From a virus: a stretch of DNA of 23,760 bases. Within the stretch, counting starts at the first letter, position 1, and the number at the start of each line of letters is the position of its first letter. Below, piece by piece: positions 16,588-23,653 of this stretch. The translations under genes and the position numbers were made by a program. Location of the stretch: IMG/VR virus record IMGVR_UViG_3300040806_001126, positions 1-23,760 of that record; one strand, given 5' to 3'. The notes under the pieces are model-generated. The model searched no databases. It saw only the letters and a list, made by a program, of their open reading frames with translations, and had not been told where the DNA came from.

Positions 16588-17213
16588 CACTCCCAGACTT
16601 TGATGAATGGCTAGAAAATTATAAACCAAGGGAAATAAAGTATAATGCTGCCTTTAATGCTGATACAGGAAAAATATTAACAGTAGGTCCTGATCATACA
16701 GTTACTAATAAAGCATATAAGAATATTATTAATGTTTCTAATGAAGTTGCTGAAGATATAATTAGTGGCAAGATTAGAATGAGCAAATGTTTTGTTGATG
16801 CTGCACTAGGCGAATTAGAAATTACAGAGGTTAAAGATCTTTATAGTATTGACGATGTACTACATAGAATCATAGAAAAGAAATGGTCAGAAGTTGAAAA
16901 GCCTGATATTTTCTTAACATATAATAAATCCAAAGGTTTGTTAACAGTTAGTTTGTCAGAGGAGTTTGGCGGAACACATAAACTAGATAAAAAGTTTCAT
17001 CCTATAACAAAAAGAAAAATATTCTGGGACGGCCAAACTGAATTAAATTTTAGCATAACCGATTATAACGATCCTCATATTGTTTATAAGAATATTGGTG
17101 TTACTATATCAGAGTTAAATGGAAAAGCAGTTGCTATTTCTGTAGACTGTCCTGAAAAGTTTAGTGTCTACACTAAAAGATTATTTAAAAATTATGTAAT
17201 AGAGGTAGTATGA
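16572..17213 (+). CDS. Unknown protein inside the glycosyltransferase cluster (213 aa)
   Basis: I do not recognise this family. The first half contains LPDFDEWLENYKPREIKYNA, NADTGKILTVGPDH and a helical stretch ending in SIDDVLHRIIEKKWSEVEKP. The second half looks beta-rich (GLLTVSLSEEFGGTHKL, TELNFSITDYNDPHIVY, VTISELNGKAVAISVD), as in small sandwich domains. It has only two cysteines and no DxD, HxD or radical SAM motif, so an enzymatic role is not visible. GGAGGAG five bases before the ATG is strong, and the start overlaps the previous gene by 16 bases; the end overlaps the next gene by ATGA. Enclosed between transferase genes, it could be a substrate, adaptor or virion protein modified by its neighbours. 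That is speculation from position. Confidence 0.7.
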   Translation: MEEKITLPDFDEWLENYKPREIKYNAAFNADTGKILTVGPDHTVTNKAYKNIINVSNEVAEDIISGKIRMSKCFVDAALGELEITEVKDLYSIDDVLHRIIEKKWSEVEKPDIFLTYNKSKGLLTVSLSEEFGGTHKLDKKFHPITKRKIFWDGQTELNFSITDYNDPHIVYKNIGVTISELNGKAVAISVDCPEKFSVYTKRLFKNYVIEVV

Positions 17214-18118
17214 AAGTAGTAGAGTTTGATGTATTTTTTCTGAGCTACGACGAGCCAACAGCAGATTTGCATTATGCTGATCTATGCAACAAGGTTCCTT
17301 GGGCAAAAAGAATACACGGTGTAAAGGGTTCGGATCATGCACACAAGGCAGCGGCAGAACAATCAGAAACTGATTGGTTTCTTTCAGTAGATGCTGATAA
17401 CATAGTATATCCTAGTTTCTTTGATATTGATCTCGATATGAGCAATAAAGAAATACGTGCATACAGTTGGTGCGGAAAGAATAATGTTAACGGATTGCGT
17501 TATGGTAACGGCGGATTAAAGTTGTGGAATAAACAACATGTTCTTGATATGAAAACTCATGAGAATTCTGAAAGTGAAAGAGCCCAAGTAGATTTTTGTT
17601 GGGAAACAGGATATAGAAACTTTCCTAGAACATACAGCGACAGTATAATTAATTCTTCGCCCTTCATGGCATGGCGTGCAGGATTCCGCGAAGGAGTCAA
17701 GATGACTCTAATGGATGGACTAAAGGTTCCGCCGCAAGAAATTAAAAATAAAATATGGTGGCATAATATACATAGACTTACGCAATGGAGTACGGTTGGA
17801 AGTCATGTAGAAAATGGATTGTTTACAGTTTATGGCGCAAGATTAGGAACTTATCTCACAAATTGTACGGATTGGGATCACATACAGGTTAGAGACTTTG
17901 AATCTCTTCGTGAATTGTATGACGAACAATGTAAACTGTATGAAGAGGATGGGGTTGGTTTAGAACAGGAAGTCAAGCGTTTAGGAAGTGAACTTAAGAA
18001 TCAACTAGGATTTAACTATCCTTACATGGATGCATCGATGAGCAAATACGTGTTAGACTTATATGAACAAACTATTGAATTAGGAAATACATATTATAGG
18101 AATCCAAATGATCTATGA
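17210..18118 (+). CDS. Glycosyltransferase-like protein, marine phage family (DAD motif)
   Basis: The 302-aa protein begins with FDVFFLSYDEPTADLHYADL, continues with PWAKRIHGVKGSDHAHKAAA and reaches TDWFLSVDADNIVYPSF, with DAD at residues 61-63. This is the layout of a GT-A core: first strand, ribose-binding helix, then the DxD strand. Further on, YGNGGLKLWNKQHVLDM and SSPFMAWRAGFREGVKM are shared in form with the next gene. From memory this family recurs in marine myoviruses, often labelled glycosyltransferase, without biochemical proof. The C-terminal 60 residues are helical and charged. The start has AGAGG four bases upstream and overlaps the previous gene by ATGA; the end overlaps the next gene by 11 bases. 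Confidence 0.73.
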   Translation: MKVVEFDVFFLSYDEPTADLHYADLCNKVPWAKRIHGVKGSDHAHKAAAEQSETDWFLSVDADNIVYPSFFDIDLDMSNKEIRAYSWCGKNNVNGLRYGNGGLKLWNKQHVLDMKTHENSESERAQVDFCWETGYRNFPRTYSDSIINSSPFMAWRAGFREGVKMTLMDGLKVPPQEIKNKIWWHNIHRLTQWSTVGSHVENGLFTVYGARLGTYLTNCTDWDHIQVRDFESLRELYDEQCKLYEEDGVGLEQEVKRLGSELKNQLGFNYPYMDASMSKYVLDLYEQTIELGNTYYRNPNDL

Positions 18119-19136
18119 TTTGTTTTATGTTAGCCAAGGTGAAGCAGAACACTGGTTAGAATTCAAGTCTAGGTTTCCTAATGCTCAATTGATTGAAAAC
18201 ATTGAATCTTTAGATCAAATAAAACAAAAGACATTAACCAGAATGTTCTGGGTGGTGTGGGATGATGTAAAAGTAAGAGATGATTTTGATTTTGAATATC
18301 GTGCCACTAAGTGGGACTTAGAATATGTTCACGTATTTAAGAACGGCAATCACTTCAACGGTGTTACACTTATGCCTAAAAATGCTCCAGCATCCAATAA
18401 AGAATTTAAGTTTCGATTTTTTATCAACAAGAAAGAAATAGATATAGTAGCCAGCGATCCTAGACGTATAGGAAGTAGTTTTGATATTGTGTTTATTTCT
18501 TATTACGAGCCGCATGCAGACGACAATTGGCAAAGACTAAAAAGTAGATTTCCAAGAGCAAAACGAATTTCAAACATTAAAGGAATCCACCAAGCACACC
18601 TAGAAGCAGCAAAGATTGTCGAAAGCGAAATGTTTTGGGTAGTAGATGGTGATGCACAGATAGTTGAAGAATTTAATTTTGATTATCAAGATCCAGAAAT
18701 TTATACTGTACACGTATGGCGTAGTGTTAATCCGGTCAATGGATTAGAGTACGGCTATGGAGGTGTAAAATTATTGCCAACACAGATGACACTAGATATG
18801 GATATGTCTAAACCAGATATGACTACTAGTATTAGTAATAAATTTAAAGCCGTAGAAGAACGTTCTAACGTAACAGCATTTAACACAGGACCGTTCGAAA
18901 CTTGGAAAAGTGCATTTAGAGAATGTGTAAAATTAAGTAGTAAAGTAATTGACAGACAAAATGAAGACGAAACAAATGCAAGACTTAAGGTGTGGACAAC
19001 ACATGCACAAGGAGAATTCGGCGAGTATGCAATTCAAGGTGCAAATGCTGGTATGAAGTTTGGACTTTCTAATGATAACGATCTCAGTTTAATAAATGAC
19101 TTTGAATGGTTACAGGATCAATTTGATGCAAGATAA
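18108..19136 (+). CDS. Internally duplicated glycosyltransferase-like protein
   Basis: This 342-aa protein is related to its upstream neighbour and contains two copies of the GT-A-like core. Copy B (about residues 125-224) has FDIVFISYYEPHADDNWQRL, KSRFPRAKRISNIKGIHQAH and MFWVVDGDAQI, with DGD at 180-182. Copy A (about residues 3-91) keeps the same frame (YDLFYVSQGEAEHW, KSRFPNAQLIENIESL, MFWVVWDDVKV), but WDD at 51-53 replaces DGD and the helix after the first strand is altered. Copy A therefore probably lost metal binding and may act in folding or acceptor binding. The C-terminal part has GPFETWKSAFRECVKL, matching a motif in the neighbour. AGGA six bases before the ATG supports the start. 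Confidence 0.74.
   Translation: MIYDLFYVSQGEAEHWLEFKSRFPNAQLIENIESLDQIKQKTLTRMFWVVWDDVKVRDDFDFEYRATKWDLEYVHVFKNGNHFNGVTLMPKNAPASNKEFKFRFFINKKEIDIVASDPRRIGSSFDIVFISYYEPHADDNWQRLKSRFPRAKRISNIKGIHQAHLEAAKIVESEMFWVVDGDAQIVEEFNFDYQDPEIYTVHVWRSVNPVNGLEYGYGGVKLLPTQMTLDMDMSKPDMTTSISNKFKAVEERSNVTAFNTGPFETWKSAFRECVKLSSKVIDRQNEDETNARLKVWTTHAQGEFGEYAIQGANAGMKFGLSNDNDLSLINDFEWLQDQFDAR
18114..18380 (+). repeat. Degenerate core copy A within duplicated transferase-like gene
   Basis: This encodes residues 3-91 and matches the segment at 18480-18779 in order and spacing of landmarks: KSRFP, NI, MFWVV, DF-FEY, VHVF and FNGV. The acidic metal-binding triplet has changed to WDD. Confidence 0.72.
18480..18779 (+). 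repeat. Intact core copy B within duplicated transferase-like gene
   Basis: This encodes residues 125-224 and keeps the DGD triplet and the YGYGGVKLLP segment that is also present, as YGNGGLKLWN, in the upstream gene. Confidence 0.75.
19114..19117 (+). promoter_or_regulatory. Ribosome binding site deciding the start at 19126
   Basis: AGGA lies eight bases before the ATG at 19126. The earlier in-frame ATG at 19096 has no such site and would lengthen the overlap with the upstream gene from 11 to 41 bases. Confidence 0.5.
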
Positions 19137-20490
19137 AGAAAGAATACAGAGCTTTGAACCCATGATGGATGCAATATCGCCAACCTTCTGCATGGCTAAG
19201 TGGCATCACACAACTATCTACTTAGGAACGGGCGAAACACACAGTTGTTATCATCCTGCTCCTCACAAAATTCCGCTGGAGGGACTTGAAGAAAATCCTA
19301 GTCTATTGCATAATACACCTCAAAAGAAAGCCGAAAGGCAGGCTATGATTAACGGAGAGAAACCCAGCGGATGCCAATACTGTTGGAATATAGAATGCAT
19401 GGGCAAGGATTATATTTCAGATAGAAAAGAAAGGAACGCCAGCATACACACACCAGAACGTTTTGATGCAATTAAACAAGATCCAATGGCAGATGTTAAT
19501 CCACAATATATAGAAGTTAGTTTTGGTAATGAATGTAACTTTAAGTGCGGTTATTGTCATCCTAAACATTCTAGCAGTTATTATAAGGAAATTGAAAAGG
19601 AAGGTCCGTATACTATGGTTAAAAACCATAGGAACGATATTGATTGGTTTGAAATACACAAGGATGAAGAAACTAATCCGTATGTAAAGGCTTGGTGGAA
19701 ATGGTGGCCCGAATTGCGTAAGACGCTAACCATTTTAAGAATAACGGGTGGCGAACCATTACTACAACAAAGCACATGGCGCATGTTTGATGAATTAGAA
19801 AAGAATCCATGTCCTAACCTAGAACTTAATATTAATACTAATCTAGGTGTCAAGCCAATTCTTATTGAACGCTTTACAGACAAAGTAAACAGTTTGGTAA
19901 ACAAAGGATGCATTAAGGACTTTAAAGTTTTTACAAGCATGGACACTTGGGGACCGCAGGCAGAATACATTAGAACAGGATTAGATTTAGAACTATGGGA
20001 AAAGAATCTAGACACATACATGACTAAGACTAACATGCCATTGACGTTTATGATTACATTTAACATCTTAACTGTGACTAATTTCAGCAAACTGCTTGAA
20101 AAGATTCTCGAATGGCGTGTAAAGTATAACAGTGATGATCAGACCAAGTGGCAAAGAATTAGATTCGATTCGCCATACCTAAAGGAACCACTACAGTATG
20201 ACATGAACATTCTTCCTAAGGACAAATTCGTTCCATACATGGAACAGCATCTACAGTTTATAAAGGATAACTTGGATGATATGGATAGGCACAAATTTAG
20301 TGTGCTTGAATACGAAAAATTTCGCCGAGTGGTTGACTACATGACAACAACACACTACACACCTGAACGTGTAGCAGAAGGAAGACGTGATTTTCATAAT
20401 TGGTTTACTGAGTATGACAGAAGAAGAGACTTAAATTTTGTAAAAACATTTCCTGAATTGGAGGAGTTTTATTTTGACTGTGCCCAGTAA
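19126..20490 (+). CDS. Radical SAM enzyme 1 with N-terminal auxiliary-cluster cysteines
   Basis: The product (454 aa from ATG 19126) has the radical SAM signature C-x3-C-x2-C in GNECNFKCGYCHP (Cys137, 141, 144), followed by the ITGGEPLL motif (GGEP at 208-211) that contacts S-adenosylmethionine. Before this core lie five cysteines: C22, C41, and C83, C86 and C91 in SGCQYCWNIECMG. This spacing resembles SPASM/twitch domains, which hold an extra 4Fe-4S cluster, but here it precedes the core instead of following it. Similar phage proteins are, to my memory, labelled twitch-domain radical SAM proteins. The enzyme should use a reduced 4Fe-4S cluster to make a 5'-deoxyadenosyl radical; the substrate is unknown. 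SPASM/twitch relatives often modify peptides, proteins or sugars. The gene overlaps the previous one by 11 bases and the next by 17. Confidence 0.86.
   Translation: MQDKERIQSFEPMMDAISPTFCMAKWHHTTIYLGTGETHSCYHPAPHKIPLEGLEENPSLLHNTPQKKAERQAMINGEKPSGCQYCWNIECMGKDYISDRKERNASIHTPERFDAIKQDPMADVNPQYIEVSFGNECNFKCGYCHPKHSSSYYKEIEKEGPYTMVKNHRNDIDWFEIHKDEETNPYVKAWWKWWPELRKTLTILRITGGEPLLQQSTWRMFDELEKNPCPNLELNINTNLGVKPILIERFTDKVNSLVNKGCIKDFKVFTSMDTWGPQAEYIRTGLDLELWEKNLDTYMTKTNMPLTFMITFNILTVTNFSKLLEKILEWRVKYNSDDQTKWQRIRFDSPYLKEPLQYDMNILPKDKFVPYMEQHLQFIKDNLDDMDRHKFSVLEYEKFRRVVDYMTTTHYTPERVAEGRRDFHNWFTEYDRRRDLNFVKTFPELEEFYFDCAQ
20460..20466 (+). promoter_or_regulatory. Ribosome binding site supporting a TTG start at 20474
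   Basis: GGAGGAG lies seven bases before TTG at 20474, an optimal distance, while the in-frame GTG at 20480 would be 13 bases away. The site lies inside the upstream radical SAM gene. Confidence 0.6.
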
Positions 20491-21676
20491 TACTTTTTGT
20501 ATACTACCATGGTTGCACATGTATGTAAATCCAGACGGATCAGTACTGCCTTGTTGTGTTGGTGAGATAAACGAGCCTTTAGGTAACGTAAGATTAAACA
20601 CAATTAAAGAAATTTGGAACGACACTCCTTATAAGCATATGCGTAAAAACATGCTCGAAGGTAAACGCTGTGTAGAATGTCAAGCATGCTATAATATGGA
20701 GGACGGCGGCGCCGAAAGTCCAAGAATACATGCTAATAGTAATCCATACTACGGTGATACCACAGGGTTACTAGCACATACAGAAGCCGATGGAACATTA
20801 CCGGTAATGCATCTTAAACACTTCGATGTACGTTGGAGTAATATTTGTAATTTTAAGTGTCGCAGTTGTAGTAGTACGTATTCTAGTACATGGGCGCAAG
20901 AAGATAATTCAACAAAGTTTGCACCTGAGAAACCTATCTTTATTTTAGCAGATGGAAACGACAACGATAAGTTATATAACCAATTCCTTCCACACTTTAA
21001 AGACATTGAAACCTTTTATTTTGCAGGCGGCGAACCTTTACTTACAGACAAGCACTATGATATACTAGAACACCTTATTTCAATAGGTAAAACAAGTGTG
21101 AAGTTAGAGTATAATAGTAACTGTAGTGTGCTAAAATACAAGTCTAAGAGTGTCTTAGAGCTATGGAAACACTTTGATACTGTACATATAGGTGCAAGTC
21201 TAGATCATTATGGTAGTAAAGCAGAATACATTAGATCCGGTACGGATTGGAATTTAATTAAAAGTAATATACAAAAGATAAAACAAGAATGTCCTCATAT
21301 TAAAATACAAAGTAATACAGTTGTTAGTGTTTTTAACTTATATACATTAACAGACATTCTTGATTATATGCTAGAACAAGACTTGTTTAATATTAACGAT
21401 TATTTTCCACAGATGTATAACATACAATATCCAGAGTATTATACAGCATCAGTATTAGACGATCAGTTTAAAAAAGAAATTATCGAAAAGATACAAAGCA
21501 AAAAATATAATAAGCATATTGATGATATGCTGAACGGTGTTGTAAATTACATAAACAATTCTAAGTTTAACGAAAATACTAGACAACAATTTAAAAATCA
21601 TACACAACATTATGATTTTATTAGAAACGAAAACTTCGTAGAAACATTTCCTGAGCTGGAAAGGTTAACAAAATGA
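20474..21676 (+). CDS. Radical SAM enzyme 2 with N-terminal SPASM-like domain
   Basis: The 400-aa product starts with a SPASM-like segment: FCILPWLHMYVNPDGSVLPC then C, GNVRLNTIKEIWND, and RCVECQACY, giving cysteines at 9, 27, 28, 66, 69 and 72. In canonical SPASM proteins this block is C-terminal; here it comes first. The radical SAM motif is ICNFKCRSC (C125, 129, 132, spacing x3 and x2), followed by FAGGEPLL (GGEP at 185-188). Its FVETFPELE ending matches the FVKTFPELE near the end of the upstream enzyme, so the two are paralogues. Translation appears to begin at TTG, as GGAGGAG is seven bases upstream; GTG at 20480 is the alternative. It overlaps the previous gene by 17 bases and the next by ATGA. 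The two may act in sequence or on related substrates. Confidence 0.87.
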   Translation: MTVPSNTFCILPWLHMYVNPDGSVLPCCVGEINEPLGNVRLNTIKEIWNDTPYKHMRKNMLEGKRCVECQACYNMEDGGAESPRIHANSNPYYGDTTGLLAHTEADGTLPVMHLKHFDVRWSNICNFKCRSCSSTYSSTWAQEDNSTKFAPEKPIFILADGNDNDKLYNQFLPHFKDIETFYFAGGEPLLTDKHYDILEHLISIGKTSVKLEYNSNCSVLKYKSKSVLELWKHFDTVHIGASLDHYGSKAEYIRSGTDWNLIKSNIQKIKQECPHIKIQSNTVVSVFNLYTLTDILDYMLEQDLFNINDYFPQMYNIQYPEYYTASVLDDQFKKEIIEKIQSKKYNKHIDDMLNGVVNYINNSKFNENTRQQFKNHTQHYDFIRNENFVETFPELERLTK

Positions 21677-22899
21677 AAATATATTTTGATACACTAACAA
21701 ACAATGATAGTAATCAAAACAATTTAACGTTTAATGGTGATAATGATTATTGGTTAGTTGCTCCTGGAGCGCCGATCAAACAAAAATGCTTAGAAATGCA
21801 GTTAGATGTTGCTGAGTCTACAAACGTTAACGAAAATGGTATATATTTTGTGGACGTAAGAGGCGACCCTCAATGGTGGGCAGGAGTGTTAACAGACTCA
21901 GGAACTCCTCACAAACACATTCTACGGTGCTTACCTAAACAAATTATAAAATTAGCAAAACAAAAACAAATAAGATTAGTAATAAATGCTGATAGAGAAG
22001 GTGGCCCTATGGTTACACAGCATTGGGATTGCTTTCTATCAACACATACTGCAATGGTTGAACTAGGATTGCCCAAGGACAGCGTTCTAATACTACAGGG
22101 TAACAAGAAGATAGAATTACAATATGATAAATGGCTCAATGATACAGGTGTTGATGAGTTGTATGATGTAATGTATAGCAATCACTTTGGAAACATATTC
22201 GGAGATAATAAATTACCCACTACCCCTGTAATAAAATACGCAATGGAAAATCCCGACAGCAAGGATTACAACAGTCTTAACAGAGTTTATCGTCCACATC
22301 GAGGTGCACACTTATATAGGTTAATGAAGGATGCACATTTAGATAAGGGAATAGTTAGCGGCAACGAAATAAATTTGCAAGACACTGACACTGAAATGCT
22401 TGTAGGTGATTACTCGGATATAACCGATCAGTTTCCTAAATTTATAGATGGAGACTGGAGCAATACAAATGCAGCCAACCAATACAATGTGGATATCTAT
22501 AAGAATAGTTTACTAAGTGTAATTACAGAAACTATATTTCTTGATAACGTAGCATTTATAACAGAAAAAATATTTAAACCTATCACAATGGGTCACCCAC
22601 TCATACTATTTGCTAGCCAAGGAACACTAAGATGTCTAGAGGAGATGGGGTTTAGAACGGACTGGTGTGGAATAGATCCTGCATATAATGATATAGAGGA
22701 TAATCTAGAACGATTTAATGCTACACAACAAGCATTATATGATTGGATAGAGTTATCAGAGACTCACAAGATTGCAAGATTAGAAAAGAGTATGGACACT
22801 ATACAGCACAATTTTGATCTAATAAGGAGTAGTGACTTCTATGCGGATGCAATTAGAGAAGCGGTTGCCAGAACGGAGAAGTATTATGAAACCGTTTAA
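21673..22899 (+). CDS. Probable GT-B type glycosyltransferase (fucosyltransferase-like motif)
   Basis: This 408-aa protein contains AFITEKIFKPITMGHPLILF near residues 294-313. The TEK-IF-P-MG-P-I pattern resembles the donor-binding C-terminal domain of GT10-type fucosyltransferases and related GT-B enzymes, where the TEK lysine and following helix bind the nucleotide-sugar. Upstream segments (KQIRLVINADREGGPM, DSVLILQGNKKIELQYDKW) look like an N-terminal Rossmann-like half. There is no DxD strand of the GT-A kind as in the earlier genes. No signal peptide or membrane segment is visible. GGAAAGG eight bases before the ATG and ATGA overlap support the start. The family call rests on one motif and general layout, so the donor sugar is not assigned. 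Confidence 0.62.
   Translation: MKIYFDTLTNNDSNQNNLTFNGDNDYWLVAPGAPIKQKCLEMQLDVAESTNVNENGIYFVDVRGDPQWWAGVLTDSGTPHKHILRCLPKQIIKLAKQKQIRLVINADREGGPMVTQHWDCFLSTHTAMVELGLPKDSVLILQGNKKIELQYDKWLNDTGVDELYDVMYSNHFGNIFGDNKLPTTPVIKYAMENPDSKDYNSLNRVYRPHRGAHLYRLMKDAHLDKGIVSGNEINLQDTDTEMLVGDYSDITDQFPKFIDGDWSNTNAANQYNVDIYKNSLLSVITETIFLDNVAFITEKIFKPITMGHPLILFASQGTLRCLEEMGFRTDWCGIDPAYNDIEDNLERFNATQQALYDWIELSETHKIARLEKSMDTIQHNFDLIRSSDFYADAIREAVARTEKYYETV
22875..22878 (+). promoter_or_regulatory. Ribosome binding site deciding the start at 22886
   Basis: GGAG lies seven bases before the ATG at 22886. An earlier in-frame ATG at 22832 would add 18 mostly basic residues inside the overlap and would leave the hydrolase block I strand far from the N-terminus. 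Confidence 0.55.
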
Positions 22900-23653
22900 T
22901 CAATACAAGAGATTATTTGTCTTTGGATGTAGTATGACAAATTACGAATGGCCAACCTGGGCAGATATATTATCTCAAGAAATTCCAGAGTATTACAATT
23001 ATGGAAAAAGCGGTGGTGGTAACTTATTCATAGCCAACAGCATTGTGGAAGCAAACCTCACGCACAAATTCACAGAAGATGATTTGGTTATTGTAATGTG
23101 GAGCAGCGTCAGCAGGGAGGATAGATATAAAAATAACAGATGGGAAACACCGGGAAACATATACACCCAAGGCGTGATAGACATGGAGTTCGTACATAAG
23201 TGGGCAGATGATAGATTCTATCTTATGAGAGATCTAGGATTGGTTGAACAGACTAGAGTTTATCTTGAAAACCTTCCTTGCGATTCGGACATGCTAAAGA
23301 TGGTAGACTTTGAGGAAACAAAGATGTCCGACAACATGAAAGGAAATCATCTAGAGGATATATTAAAACTATATTCTTCAACACTCGAATGTGTGAAACC
23401 TGCAGTAGTTGATATAGTATATAAAGGAGTTTGGCCTCAGACTCCGATACGAGGATGGGGAGGCAATGGACAAACAGCAGACTATCATCCGACTCCTATA
23501 GGACACTACAAGTACCTTGAAAACCTATATCCTAATCTTGTTACAGAAAAAATGAAGTTGTATGCAGAAAAATATGAAACTTTAATTAGAGGTATTTCAA
23601 GTCTTGACGAAACACAAAAGTTTTGGTCTGTTAACAATGTTAGGAGATTATAG
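22886..23653 (+). CDS. SGNH/GDSL-type hydrolase-like protein
   Basis: The 255-aa product starts with KRLFVFGCSMTNYEWPTWAD, a block I motif with the candidate nucleophile Ser16. Next comes YNYGKSGGGNLFIANSI (residues 37-53), matching the block II glycine and block III-like region, and then DDLVIVMWSS. Near the end, TADYHPTPIGHYKYL holds Asp199 and His201, a D-x-H version of the usual D-x-x-H block V, with His207 nearby. SGNH enzymes remove or transfer acyl groups, often acetyl groups on sugars. The altered spacing in block V leaves activity uncertain. No signal peptide is present, so it should act in the cytoplasm or on the virion. The start at 22886 has GGAG seven bases upstream and overlaps the previous gene by 14 bases. 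The context points to glycan acylation or deacylation. Confidence 0.75.
   Translation: MKPFNQYKRLFVFGCSMTNYEWPTWADILSQEIPEYYNYGKSGGGNLFIANSIVEANLTHKFTEDDLVIVMWSSVSREDRYKNNRWETPGNIYTQGVIDMEFVHKWADDRFYLMRDLGLVEQTRVYLENLPCDSDMLKMVDFEETKMSDNMKGNHLEDILKLYSSTLECVKPAVVDIVYKGVWPQTPIRGWGGNGQTADYHPTPIGHYKYLENLYPNLVTEKMKLYAEKYETLIRGISSLDETQKFWSVNNVRRL
23641..23646 (+). promoter_or_regulatory. Ribosome binding site for GTG start at 23653
   Basis: TAGGAG lies six bases before the GTG at 23653, inside the end of the hydrolase gene. Confidence 0.55.

Noticed and set aside
19581-20090. Antisense open frame of 169 codons
   Set aside because: It lies opposite the radical SAM core, whose cysteine and GGEP motifs show which strand is coding.
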